64,000 bases of DNA, from positions 98,636,266-98,700,265 of the forward strand of contig NC_132878.1 in NCBI RefSeq assembly GCF_030463535.1. The letters run 5' to 3'. Made by a program: the position numbers and the translations under genes. The notes beneath the pieces were generated by a model that did not search any database, was not told where the DNA came from, and was given only the letters and a program-made list of their open reading frames with translations. Position 1 is the first letter of the stretch; each line of letters begins with the position of its first letter. The stretch is from Salminus brasiliensis (Eukaryota; Chordata; Actinopteri; Characiformes; Bryconidae). Below are positions 1 to 11,575 of the stretch, piece after piece.

Positions 1-240
1 AGGCTGGATGGGTGGGGCTAGACTGCTGTAGGCTGAATGGGTGGGGCTAAACTGCTGTAGGCTTAATGGGTGGGGCTAAACTGCTGTAGGCTTGATGGGT
101 GGGGCTAGACTGCTGTAGGCTGAATGGACGGGACTAAACTGCTGTAGGCTGAATGGACGGGACTAAACTGCTGTAGGCTGGATGGGTGGGGCTAGACTGC
201 TGTAGGCTGTATAGGAGGGGCTAAACTGCTGTAGGCTGTA
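1..240. repeat. 29-bp minisatellite, window edge
   Basis: About eight tandem copies of a 29-bp unit of the form aggctgaatgggtggggct + aaactgctgt, with point variants (ggatgg/gaatgg/gaatgga). The array runs off the left window edge. The same unit in reverse complement fills an intron of the peptidase gene at 22165-23000. Confidence 0.9.
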
Positions 241-560
241 TATAGTTCGGGGAGTTACTACATTAGAAGTGAGGGTAATTTAGGAGTATTGCTTTGTGGA
301 CAGAATAACGTGAACAGTAAAGAACTCTGGCTGAATACTGTGGTGGTTATTGCGCTGATAAATCCTGGCACAGTGAGATTTACTGTCCTGTACAGAAGTG
401 TGTGTGTGTGTGTGTGTGTGTGTAGGAAAGTTGGTTAAAGAGTGTGAGAGGGGAGAGCGGTGTTTGGTTTATGTAGGCCACCGCAGCTGCTACATTTTCA
501 GACCAACTGTAAAGCTACAGCTGCATCACTGGGTTTCCTGTTAGTCACCCATGCCTTTAT
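241..560. other. Non-coding stretch with (GT)n
   Basis: No gene seen. It contains a short (GT)n microsatellite at about 400-423. Confidence 0.6.
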
Positions 561-876
561 AATAGCCTAATGATGCTGATCTGCTCCAGAGAGTCCTATT
601 CTATTGGCAGTTCTTCTCTACAGGGACTAGACAAGCTGTGTGAATGATGGTGGAGCTCCATCCAGGAATTCTGAATGGGATGACCTCAATAATTCTCTTG
701 TTGCTGAATGCAATCAAATCCTCTCTGCAATGCTCCTCCTCCAGAATCTAGTAGAAAGTCAGTACAGTAGAGACAGTTACTCCAACAGAAGCAGGGTCAA
801 CTCTTTTAATATCCTTGATTTCAGAAGAAACACTGAATGAACAGGTGTCCCAATACTTTTGACCATACAGTGTAGC
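561..876. mobile_element. Rearranged non-autonomous DNA transposon (MITE-like)
   Basis: The left part (about 571-645) matches the interior of the element at 7968-8520 in the same orientation (gctccagagagtcctattct, gggactagacaagctgtgtg). The right part (about 646-876) matches the start of that element in reverse complement and ends in its terminal motif (acaggtgtcccaatactttt). The two halves of one family are therefore joined in opposite orientations. No transposase is encoded; the 66-codon frame here is incidental. Confidence 0.7.
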
Positions 877-1854
877 TCCACTACATAGTCTTGGCTGACT
901 GACCACGTCTGGGGTCAGAGTGAAGCTGTAAATCAGTGCAGGATCCTCTCTATACCTTTTATTTGCAGAGCTAACAGAGGTTCTGTTTGCAGAGCGGGTC
1001 AGGTCAGGGCTCCTGCAGTGTGTTCTGCTGATGCTGCTGAGGGGGTAGTTGAGTATTACGGTGATGCAGCAGACGAAGGTGCCTCAGGGTGTGATAGGGT
1101 GATGCAACCAGTGAAGTGTAGAGGTGTAAAAGTCTCGTTCGGTCCGGAGGAGCCGCTCTGAACCAGCTGAGCTCAGGAGCTTAATATGTGACGCTTTAGA
1201 AATCTGCAGCTGACCCAGTTACAGTGCAGGCCTCCTGCAGAAAACCCCAGCGCTGTCTGCAGCTCTGTGGGCGCAGCTCTGTGGGCCCGCTCTCGCCCCA
1301 TGAGCTGCCCACACTCTTTCCCTCCAGAGGCAAAACCAACGCTCTGGTTTTGACCGTTCAGGGAAAGTTTTATTTCCATTAAGATCTGCTGGAGTGGTTC
1401 AGACAGAGGTCACAGCTCTGGTTCTGGGTCATTCTCAAACATCTGAAACTCCTGATCAATTAATATGAAGATAATTTTTTGTTTTGTTTGAAGTCTGATG
1501 TTTGCTTCCAGCATTTGCTGGTGTTTGATTGAACCCATTCTTCTCCTCTATCAGGGAAATGTTCCCTGTGCCACTGGCTGCAACATCAGCCCAATGCATG
1601 ATCCATCCACTCCCGATCTTACCAGTTGGAGAGGTGTTCTTTTCATGAAGCTCTGCACCCTTTTATCTCCAAACACAGCTTTGATCATTGCAGCCTACGT
1701 TCTGGTTCATCTTCATCATCATTGTTTAGATGTTCCTTTTAGATTTAGATGTAAATGTCTGACTAAAGTTTGTGGTAAGAGCACAGGAAATGTCTTCTGG
1801 TGGCTCCGTGATCGGCCTTTCTAGCGATCCTATCATCTTCACCTTGAGTGATAA
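877..1854. other. Intergenic, nothing recognised
   Basis: Open frames here are short and do not resemble known proteins. No splice-bounded exon could be supported. Confidence 0.5.
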
Positions 1855-2412
1855 CATATCAATGATCCGCCATAACATTAAAACCACCTGCCTGTTATTG
1901 CATAGGCCCAACAGATCTGACCATATGAGCCATGGACTCCACAAGACCTCTGAAGGTGTCCTGCTGTGGTCTCTGGCACCAAGACTAGTGTTAGCAGCAG
2001 ATCCCTTGTAAGTTGTGAGGTGGGTGGGGCCTCCATGACGTCAGTGAGAGCCTTGGGTGCCCATGACCCTGTCGCTGGTTTACTGGTTGTCCTTCCTTGC
2101 AGCACTTTTGGTAGGTACTGACCACTGAATACCGGACTAAACCCCCCACAAGACCTGCTAGCTGATGTTCTGGAGATGTTGTCTAGAACATCTGTCATTG
2201 TCTAGAATATCACAGTTTGATTCTTCTTGTCAAAGTGTCTCAGATTCATATGCTTGTCCATTTTTCCTGCTTCATCACCTTCATCATCTTCAAGAGCTGA
2301 CCGTTCACTCACTGACTGATATGTAGATCCACCCCTCAACAGACAGGAGCCACTGGACCCAGATCAGCAGTATTCTTCACTTCAGCTGGTCTTAATGTTA
2401 TGGCTGATGTGT
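1855..2412 (-). mobile_element. Internally deleted Tc1/mariner-type element
   Basis: The left end reads gatccgccataacattaaaa and the right end reads ttaatgttatggctgatgtg, giving imperfect inverted termini. The interior resembles, on the - strand, fragments of a Tc1-like transposase DNA-binding region (a stretch ending GSWAPKAL near 2060-2090) with stops and large deletions. It is non-functional. Family assignment rests on remembered fish repeats; termini and orientation are seen directly. Confidence 0.65.
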
Positions 2413-3869
2413 AATCTGACTCTAAACCATTCAGTGGTTTACAGACCAGTGTCAGCATGCTAAAATCTATCCCATAATTCACTGAAGGATTGTAGAAGAT
2501 CTAGGGGGAGTGTTTGGCCTTTGTGTTGTGAGCTAACGTACGGAACAAAGCTAAATACAGCTCCAAGCTAGAGAACAGTGAGTCACACAGGGTCAGAAAC
2601 CACATAAGCCACATAAGCAAGCGATTACTGAACACACTTTACAGAGAGTGTGATGGTGGAGGTATGGTGCTAACCAGTAGAATATGAGCTTTCAGTACTA
2701 CTTAGCAATATTAGCCTCGTAGCTCTAGTGCTAAACTGAAGAAGACCTGGCTGACCAGCTACATTTCGGGGTAAAACGAGACTTTCAGACTTACTTTCAG
2801 TTTCAGTTCAGTTTCACTTGGTTTTAATAGTTTCAGTTTTGTTTGTTTATTATTTGTTTTTTAGGATAACGGTGAATATTGAGAAGATCTCACGAGCAGA
2901 ATTTGAGACCTGGTTAACAGACCTGGTTACTCAAGAAGTTCCAACTAGGAACAAGGAGATAAAGGAGACACACTGGAAGAACCAGACTGGGGAAAAAAAG
3001 GAAAATTCAACTTTTTACCATCTAAAATTTAATCTTTAAAATGTTTAATCTCAGAGTGCTCGTTACGTCTCCCTCAGGCCATCTTTGCTCCTCCTCTGGC
3101 CCATATTACAGATGCTTTAGAGCGCTGGTCTCTGCTACATCTCTCTACAGTAGAATACATAGACCTTCCCCTTTTCTTCCCATCTTTAATGTATATCCTT
3201 CATACAGGATAAAAAGACTCCAAGGATACGGAAACAGCTTATGCAGAGGACTCAGCGTTACCAGATTTCAGGTCTGATTACTGGGTCGCTAACCTACGGA
3301 TCATTCAGTTTTGGCTGCAGTGTGGAGAGACATCCCCACCCCCAGCATTGTCTGAAGCTGGAGGTGACTTTATCTAGTCTTGCATCGCTGCCTCCCCTCG
3401 TTCACTCCTCCGGCATAACGTTTTTATTCACATCTTTCTGACACCACCTTCTACCCTAAAGAGAGCCTTCCCAGCCAACAAGCTCACGTGGGCTCACATA
3501 GGTGGAATGTGGGCTAGGTGGGTTCCAGGTCAGTTGGGCTCTGAGTGGGTTTGTCCATGTGTTGTTACTGGGACCCAGTTGGGACTCCCATATCATTACA
3601 GATCGGCTTAATGTCACGAGTCTCACCTATGCCCTGTATGCAGTGTACAACCCAGATTCAACCCCTCCTGCTCTCACTGTGTCAATTTAAGACAAATCAG
3701 ACACTCAAAAGATCTGCATCCGCATCATGGACACCTTTCTTCGCTCATCTAACGCTGCTGCATTACCCTGCGATTCCAGAAGGGAGTGTACCTTACATTT
3801 ATAAAGACCTTAGTACTGTACAAGTCATTCGTTTAATATCCTGGAGGTGTGGGGCTGGAGATATGATAT
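2413..3869. other. Intergenic, nothing recognised
   Basis: Several frames of 60-115 codons (for example near 2818-3039 and 3545-3892) show no recognisable domain, no consistent splice context and no neighbour to support them. Confidence 0.5.
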
Positions 3870-5257
3870 GTCTAGTGATCTGCAGTAAATGAGCACCAGA
3901 GTGAGAGGAGTGATCTGCAGTAAATGAGCTCCAGAGTGAGAGAAGTGATCTACAGTAAATGAGCTCCAGAGTGAGAGGAGTGATCTGCAGTAAATGAGCT
4001 CCAGAGTGAGAGGAGTGATTTACAGTAAAGCAGCTCCAGAGTGAGAGGAGTGATCTACAGTAAAGCAGCTCCAGAGTGAGAGGAGTGATCTGCAGTAAAG
4101 CAGCTCCAGAGTGAGAGAAGTGATCTACAGTAAAGCAGCAGCTCCAGAGTGAGAGGAGCAATCTACAGTAAAGCAGCTCCAGAGTGAGAGGAGTGATCTA
4201 CAGTAAATCAGCTCCAGAGTGAGAGAAGTGATCTACAGTAAAGCAGCTCCAGAGTGAGAGGAGTGATTTACAGTAAATCAGCTCCAGTGTAAGAGGAGTG
4301 ATCTACAGTAAAGCAGCGCCAGAGTGAGAGGAGTGATTTACAGTAAATCAGCTCCAGAGTGAGAGGAGTGATCTACAGTAAAGCAGCTCCAGAGTGAGAG
4401 GGGTGATTTACAGTAAAGCAGCTCCAGTGTAAGAGGAGTGATCTACAGTAAAGCAGCTCCAGAGTGAGAGGAGTGATTTACAGTAAATCAGCTCCAGAGT
4501 GAGAGGAGTGATCTACAGTAAATCAGCTCCAGTGTAAGAGGAGTGATCTACAGTAAAGTAGCAGCTCCAGAGTGAGAGGAGTGATTTACAGTAAATCAGC
4601 TCCAGAGTAAGAGGAGTGATCTACAGTAAATCAGCTCCAGAGTGAGAGGAGTGATCTACAGTAAAGCAGCAGCTCCAGAGTGAGAGGAGTGATCTACAGT
4701 AAAGCAGCTCCAGAGTGAGAGGAGTGATTTACAGTAAATCAGCTCCAGTGTAAGAGGAGTGATCTACAGTAAAGCAGCTCCAGAGTGAGAGGGGTGATTT
4801 ACAGTAAAGCAGCTCCAGTGTAAGAGGAGTGATCTACAGTAAAGCAGCTCCAGAGTGAGAGGAGTGATCTACAGTAAAGCAGCTCCAGAGTGAGAGGAGT
4901 GATCTACAGTAAAGCAGCTCCAGAGTGAGAGGAGTGATCTACAGTAAAGCAGCAGCTCCAGAGTGAGAGGAGTGATCTACAGTAAATCAGCTCCAGAGTG
5001 AGAGGAGTGATCTACAGTAAAGCAGCAGCTCCAGAGTGAGAGGAGTGATCTACAGTAAAGCAGCTCCAGAGTGAGAGGAGTGATCTACAGTAAAGCAGCT
5101 CCAGAGTGAGAGGAGTGATCTACAGTAAAGCAGCTCCAGAGTGAGAGGGGTGATCTACAGTAAAGCAGCAGCTCCAGAGTGAGAGGAGTGATCTACAGTA
5201 AAGCAGCTCCAGAGTGAGAGGAGTGATCTACAGTAAAGCAGCTCCAGCTTAAAGTAG
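3870..5257. repeat. 35-bp minisatellite array
   Basis: About 40 tandem copies of a unit gtgatctacagtaaagcagc + tccagagtgagagga. Variants include ctacag/ttacag, aagcagc/aatcagc, agagtgag/agtgtaag and a 3-bp insertion giving agcagcagc. The variants are interspersed, which suggests higher-order structure. The 120-codon frame on the - strand at 3799-4161 is a by-product of the repeat. Confidence 0.95.
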
Positions 5258-7185
5258 CTGAATGCAGTCATTAGAAGGGTTGTCCACAAATATTTGGACA
5301 CTTGGTGTATTTATATACTTATCCTCACCCTCTCAGCACTGGTGGCTTTGACTGTGTCTTAGCTGGTCAGTGGGAGTGAAAGTCTCCAAACTGGGACAAA
5401 CCGGAGTATCTGTTTGCTAGCCGGTGTTGGAAGCAGTCCGAGAGTTGGGTCTGAAGGTGAATTACTCTGATTGGGCTCCTGATCTTTGGCTGTGTGCTTA
5501 CTCATGTTTTATAGTTAAACATTAGCCCCAGGTCCCTCACGTCTCCTCTAAATCTGGCATCTGCTCAGCAGGTCAACAGCAGTAGTGGTTTTATAGCAGC
5601 CTGAGGAATTGAGGACTCATAAAAAGCTGCAGTAACAAACTGACCTGGACATGTTTCACCCGTCGTTTGGATGTTTGGATGTTTTTGTAGAGATAAAAAT
5701 AATCCAATACACTCTGCTGACTCAGCAGATTCTCCTGGTGACAAATCACATGAGTTTACCTACGTTTCCTTCAACCTGTCACATTGACCCTACACTTGCA
5801 ATGCTTTGCAGGTCACTAAGAGGCCTTCCAGTCTGCTGTGGGTCATGGTATTACATTATTCATCAGTCTGATAGAATTCACAATTTTAGATCAGATGTTT
5901 TTATCCAGTCATCTACTACAGTATTCCCTGTGAGAACCCCTGCAGTAGGCCCGGGCGATATGGTGAAAATACTATATCACAATATTTGAAGCTTTTTTAT
6001 CACAATACTGTAATCAGACTGAACACATTCAGTGTTAAAAAGTTCAGGAGGGCTCTGTGAGTGAGAAGCAGAACTTTGAGGTCAATCCGTTGTGAAACAG
6101 GAAGCCAGAGAAGATTCTGGAGGACAGGCGTAGTGCGGTCACGGGGACGGGAATAAGTCAGCAGGCCTTCTGCTGAGGTCTGGATGAGGTCTGAAGTTCT
6201 GTAGGTGTTGGATGATGTGCTGCAGAGACGGCTGATGCTGGAGTCAGTGAAGGGCGTGAGGTTTCAGAGGCTGTGGCTGAAACAGATCCCCTACTCCCTC
6301 AGTAGTATTGCGCAATACAGGGGGATTGACCCCATCGGATGGAGTTTGTTACACTGTCTGTTGCTTAGTGACAATTAGTTGATGTAGTGAACTACACTGT
6401 TCACTAGATCTTACCAGTGCATTGTGGGAGATTGTAATGCCCTTAAAAGCACGCTCCAATTCCACTTTAGTTTTCGGACAGTCCGAGAAAAATGGCCGAC
6501 ATACTCAGTAGTGCCCTAAAACGTAAATAGGGAGCCTCAGGGTTGATGGGGCTTTCAAGTGCATGCCAGGCAGTACGTTTCTCTGAGGTGATCTGAGCTG
6601 AAGTTTAAAAAAGCATGGAGGCTGTTGAGTGTTTTCATTTATTTTTATGTATTTTTTTTTTTAATGCAAAATAACACATATGTTGATGGTAGTTGTTTGC
6701 AAATGATGTTTTCAGTGGACTAAGGCACTTTAAAGATGATCTCAGGTTCAAATCCCAGGCCAGCCATCAGCAGCCGGGGCCCGAGAGAGCACAGTTGGCG
6801 GTGGCAGAGGTAGCGGCATTGCAAGCGATGGGGGGGCAGTGTGTAGGGGTTGTATAATTGGCAGTCTAAATTGGGGAGAAAATTTGGGGAAGATCTGAAA
6901 AAATTGATACAAAAATATTTTAGAACTGTACGGACCTCAGACGGTGTTCAAGCAGCAAGAACTGACTGTGTTTGTGATGTATCTCAAGGTTTAGCCCCGC
7001 CCACTCATGGTGTAGTCTTCATTCCTCCATCAACTTTGTGGAATGTAGTAAAATGCTGTAAAAGTAGGATGAGCTCTTTAACTTCCCAGCACAGACAGCG
7101 CTGAGCCAGCAAGTCTGCTCCGGGTATCAGCGGTCAGTTGAACTTTAACAGGACTGTCTGAGTCGCTTCCAAATGGGCAACTTTA
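5258..7185. other. Intergenic with transposon debris
   Basis: At 5258-5312 there is a transposon end (gtagctgaatgca...gtccacaaatatttggaca), the right terminus expected for the MITE family at 7968-8520. At 5945-6020 a cgggcgatatgg-type AT-rich repeat resembles an interspersed fish repeat. At 6725-6900 a decayed SINE-like segment ends in attggcagtctaaattgggg. No gene was recognised. Confidence 0.5.
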
Positions 7186-7272
7186 AAGGTAAAGGTGCAC
7201 GTATTTGTCACTGTACACTGTACAGTGAAATGTGTCCTCCGCATTTAACCCATCTGGTAGTGAACACACACT

Positions 7273-7303
<31 letters not shown>

Positions 7304-7494
7304 GTTAGGGGCAGTGAGCACACACACACACACACCCAGAGCGGTGGGCAGCCAACTCCAGCGCCCGGGGAGCAGAGAGGGTAAAGGGCCTTGCTCAAGG
7401 GCCCAACAGTGGCAGCTTGCCGAGCCCGGGAATCGAACCCACAACCCTGTTATCGATATCCCGGCACTCTAACCGCTGAGCCACCACTGCCCCC
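7186..7494 (-). mobile_element. tRNA-type SINE, reverse orientation
   Basis: Read on the - strand it starts with ctcagcggttagagtgccgg (A-box-like), continues with gtgggttcgattcccgggct (B-box-like) and ends in a tail with gacacatttcactgtacagt. Expanded (CA)n runs interrupt the body at about 7266-7340. It is the same family as 24953-25219. Confidence 0.8.
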
Positions 7495-7542
7495 CAAGCA
7501 ACCTAAATCAACCTATCAACCTAAATCACAGTGTGTCACATT

Positions 7543-7634
7543 TACACTCACGTTACACTCACGTCCAGTCACGTTACACTCACGTCCAGTCATGTTACAC
7601 TCACGTCCAGTCACGTTACACTCACGTCCAGTCA
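7543..7634. repeat. 21-bp minisatellite, four copies
   Basis: The unit cacgttacactcacgtccag + t is repeated about four times. Because 21 is a multiple of 3, it creates repetitive frames that are not genes. Confidence 0.9.
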
Positions 7635-7967
7635 GGAGATAAACAAGAACAGACTGAAAGAACAGAGAGATGTTCTACAGATCGAGATCTACACAGTGCT
7701 GTTCATCTCCTCAGTAAATCACTGATATCAGAATAAACACTAATAATATCACTCCTACAGAAAGTGGTGGAGGTTCTCCATCACCGTGTTCATCATTAAA
7801 ACATCTCCAAAGTTCTCCTCTCTCATGGAGTCTAGTATTATTTAGAGTTCTCCTCAGATCAACACCTGGTTTGGTGGTAAATCAGGGCTTAATGATGGTG
7901 AATCAGGTGAGCTGCTGCTGCTGCTGCTGCTGGAGTTGCTGATGCTGATGAATGGTTAATACTATAT

Positions 7968-8520
7968 AAATACAATATGTGGACAAAAGTATTGGGACAC
8001 CTGCTCCTTCACTGCTTCTTCTGAAATCAAGGGTATTAAAAGAGTTGGTCCTGCTTTTGTTGGAGTAACTGTCTCTACTGTCCGGAGAAAAAGACTACTA
8101 GATTTTGGAGGAGGAGCATTGCTGTGAGGATTTGATTGCATTCAGCAACAACAGCGTTAGAATGTTGGAGGATCACCACCTCACCTCATCCCCAACTAGT
8201 CCCATTCAAAAGTACTGGATGGAGCTCCTCCACCATCATTCCAGAGAACACAGTTCTTCCACTGCTCCACAGCTCCTCAATGCTGGGGGGTTTATACCCC
8301 TCTAGCCCACGCCTGGCATTAGGCAGCGTGGAGCCAATAGGGTCATGATGTTGATCTGCTCCAGAGAGTCCTATTCTATTGGCAGTACTTCTTCTCTACA
8401 GGGACTAGACAAGCTGTGTGTGTGCATTTGCACATCTGTGTCAGCAATGGGTGCAGTGATTAGGAGGGGTGTAGATGCAGTACGTCTGTAATAAGCCGGT
8501 GATCTGCTGTAATCAGAGGT
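7968..8520 (+). mobile_element. Non-autonomous DNA transposon (MITE-like)
   Basis: It begins with atgtggacaaaagtattggg and continues with an interior shared by 561-876, 13455-13503 and 16157-16262. It carries no transposase. It includes the uninterrupted sequence (agttcttccactgctccaca) that is split by the LINE at 13504-16156, so it records the empty site of that insertion. Confidence 0.8.
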
Positions 8521-8808
8521 TCTGTGGAGGAGCTGTTGTCAGCAGGCTGTTTTCTGCAGGTGAGGTTGAAAGGCAGCTGGTTTCCCCCTCTGGCCTGTGG
8601 TGAGTTTTTCCTGAGGATCAGCGTCACTGAAAGGAAAGTTCCTCTGCTTCAATTTCTCTCTGACTCATCAGAAGAACCTCAAGAACCAAAGCTGCTCCGT
8701 CTGCAGATCTGAAGACACCATGCTGACCTACATGCAGGTATTCAGTCTGTTCCAGTGAACCACACCGTAACACGCCAGCGGTGCATGCACTCCAGAACTG
8801 CAGCAGGT
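8521..8808. other. Intergenic, nothing recognised
   Basis: No feature seen beyond short incidental frames. Confidence 0.4.
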
Positions 8809-9640
8809 ACAGTGGGGAAAAAAGTATTTAGTCAGTCACCAATTGTGAAAGTTCTCCCACTTAAAAAGATGAGAGAGGCTGTAATTGACATCATAGGTAG
8901 ACTCAACTATGAGAGACAAAATGAGAAAAACAAAATCAGAAAATCACATTGTCTGATTTTTAAAGAGTTTATTTGTAAATAATGGTAGAAAATAAGTATT
9001 TGGTCAATAACAAAAGTTCATCTCAATACTTTGTTATATATCCTTCGTTGGCAATGACAGAGGTCAAACGTTTTCTGTAAGTCTTTACAAGGTTGGCTCA
9101 CACCGTTGCTGGTATGTTGGCCCATTCCTCCATGCAGATGTTTTGGGGCTGTCGGCGGGCAACACAGACTTTCAACTCCCTCCAAAGGTTTTCTATGGGG
9201 TTGAGATCTGGAGACTGGCTAGGCCACTCCAGGACCTTGAAATGCTTCTTACGAAGCCACTCCTTTGTTGCCCTGGCAGTGTGCTTGGGATCACTGTCAT
9301 GCTGAAAGACCCAGCCACATTTCATCTTCAATGCCCTTGCTGATGGAAGGAGGTTTGCACTCAAAATCTCACAATACATGACCCCATTCATTCTTTCATG
9401 TACACGGACCAGTCGCCCTAGTCCCTTTGCAGAGAAACAGCCCCAAAGCATGATGTTGCCACCCCCATGCTTCACAGTTGGTATGTTGTTCTTTGGATGC
9501 AACTCAACATTCACTAGATTTCTTCACACCAAGCTGCTTGCCTACTGCAGATTTAGTCTTCCCAGTCTGGTGCAGGTCTACAGTTTTGTTTTTGGTGTCC
9601 TTCGACAGCTCTTTGGTCTTCACCATAGTGGAGTTTGGAG
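8809..9640 (-). mobile_element. Tc1-like transposon, truncated
   Basis: The left terminus tacagtggggaaaaaagtat is a typical Tc1-like end. On the - strand, 9514 to 9098 encodes the C-terminal half of a Tc1 transposase: [12 protein letters not shown], then [10 protein letters not shown], then [15 protein letters not shown]. The second D of the catalytic triad (in DSDPKHTA) and the final E (in NPIENLW) are visible; the N-terminal half is not in frame. The right side stops abruptly against telomere-like repeats at about 9640, so the 5' end is missing. Non-functional. Confidence 0.9.
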
Positions 9641-9972
9641 TGTGACCCTTACCCTTAATCTAAACCTTAAATCTAAACCTAACCCCAAACCTTACCCTTA
9701 ATCTAATCCTTAAATCTAACCCTAACCCCAAACCTTACCCTTAATCTAAACCTTAAATCTAACCCTAACCCCAAACCTTGAACACTAACCTTATCCCTAA
9801 AAGGCTTAGTGCTAGGTGTAAGGTTACATTCAATAGAGAGTCGTTTACAGCATTTTAGATTGAAAGTTAAGGGTAAAAATAAGTTAGAGTTAGGGTTAAG
9901 GGTAAGGGTAGGTGTAATCTTAAGGTTAGGGTTGTAGGGTGAAGGTTAGGGTTAGGGTTAGGTGTAGAGTCA
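9641..9972. repeat. Telomere-like degenerate repeats, two orientations
   Basis: Positions 9641-9800 carry CCCTAA-like units (taaccctaaccccaaacctt and variants). Positions 9880-9965 carry TTAGGG-like units (ggttagggttagggttaggt). A near-duplicate segment (acattcaatagagagtcgtt / acattcaatagacagtcgtt) occurs at about 9827 and 9973. Confidence 0.7.
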
Positions 9973-10047
9973 CATTCAATAGACAGTCGTTTACATTCAG
10001 CTTAGAGTTCAGTTGTATTTAATACAGATTTATGTGAAGATCAGATG

Positions 10048-10132
10048 AAGGTAATTGAAGGTTAATTGAAGGTTAGATGAAGGTTAATTGAAGGTTAGAT
10101 GAAGGTTAGATGAAGGTTAATTGAAGGTCGGA
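10048..10132. repeat. Short tandem repeat, gaaggttaattgaaggttaga
   Basis: About five irregular copies of gaaggttaattgaag / gaaggttagat. Confidence 0.75.
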
Positions 10133-10554
10133 TGAGCGTCTACAGCAGACCATCCCAGTACAGTCGAACCTGATGAATAAAAGAGTAAATTAGCCTCTAC
10201 AGAGACTCACTCCTGCAGATTTCAGCACACCATTACTGTTAGTTCACTCAGTTTAACAGAGGAAACAGTGGATGTGGGCATGCAGAAGGGATTAGCGATG
10301 CGATGCTTTATGACTCTTCAGTTCATGGGATGGGACTATGTGACGGGACTAGCTCGTATTAACTGCTGAACTCTCTATTCAGCTGCAGCCTCAGGTGTGA
10401 AACCCGGGTTTAGGTGTGAGGACGTTACACGGTTTCCTGAACTGTGGCTTTTCTCCTTTTCCTCTTTTCTGACCACTTCCTCTGCAGACTAAATAAGCTG
10501 TGTATTAACGTCTGACAGACCTGCGCTGTTTCACTTCTCCTCTCTGTGCCCCTA
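10133..10554. other. Intergenic, nothing recognised
   Basis: No gene-like or repeat structure could be supported. Confidence 0.4.
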
Positions 10555-11575
10555 CCTTACCCTTACAGTGAGATTAAGGTTGCTTTATTCCTGAATGTGT
10601 TTAATCACAGAGATCCAGAGCGAAAGCTGTAAGAAGGTTTTTCAGGAGTCAGGATACATGACCAAGCTGGAGCACCTGCATGACTAAGCTGCAGCACCAG
10701 CATAACCAACATGGCCAAGCTGGCCCTCCACAATCAGCACCAAGCTGGTCCAGAGATATAACAACCATAACCAAGCTGGTCCACCAGCATAACCAACAAC
10801 ACCAAGCTGGTCCACCTGCACAACCAACAACACCAAGTTGGTCCACCTGCACAACCAACAAGATCAAGCCTTGTCCACCACAATCAACACCAAGCTGGTC
10901 CAGAGATATAACGACCATAACCAAGCTGGTCCGCCTGCACAACCAACAACACCAAGCTGGTCCACCTGCACAACCAACAACACCAAGCTGGTCCACCACA
11001 ATCAGCACCTAGGAGTCAGGATACATGACCAAGCTGGTCCGCCTGCATGACTAAGCTGGTCCACCAGCATGACCAACAACACCAAGCTGGTCCACCTCCA
11101 CAACCAACAACACCAAGCTGGTCCACCTGCACAACCAACAACACCAAGCTGGTCCACCACAATCAGCACCAAGCTGGTCCACCTGCACAACCAACAAGAT
11201 CAAGCCTTGTCCACCACAATCAGCACCAAGCTGGTCCAGAGATATAACAACCATAACCAAGCTGGTCCACCTGCACACCCAACATGACCAAGCTGGTCAC
11301 CTTACCCTTACAGTGAGATTAAGGTTGCTCCATTGCTGAATGTGTGTTTAATCACAGAGATCCAGAGCGACAGCTGTAGGAAGCTTTATCAGGAGTCAGG
11401 ATACATGACCAAGCTGGTCCGCCTGCATGACCAACAACACCAAGCTGGTCCACCTGCACAACCAACAACACCAAGCTGGTCCACCTGCACAACCAACATG
11501 ACTAAGCTGATCCACCACAATCAACACCAAGCCTGGTCCACCAGCATAACCAACACCACCAGTGATTTTGGTGAT
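10555..11575. repeat. 31-bp minisatellite with duplicated flank
   Basis: Tandem copies of a unit containing caccaagctggtccacctgc followed by acaaccaacaa. The non-repetitive left flank (cttacccttacagtgagatt... to ...gtcaggatacatgaccaagc, 10557-10670) reappears at 11303-11417, so the array and its flank were duplicated as a block of about 745 bp. Frames of 60-119 codons on both strands are repeat artefacts. Confidence 0.9.

Noticed and set aside
3870-5257. Possible CRISPR-like array (regular repeats)
   Set aside because: There are no unique spacers between repeats; it is a plain tandem minisatellite in a vertebrate genome. The same applies to 27195-28665.
7208-7472. Frames with Cys/Val or Thr/His runs
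   Set aside because: They translate (CA)n/(GT)n tracts inside a SINE.
10649-11278. Repetitive Pro/Trp/Cys-rich frames on both strands
   Set aside because: 31-bp minisatellite translated in several frames.
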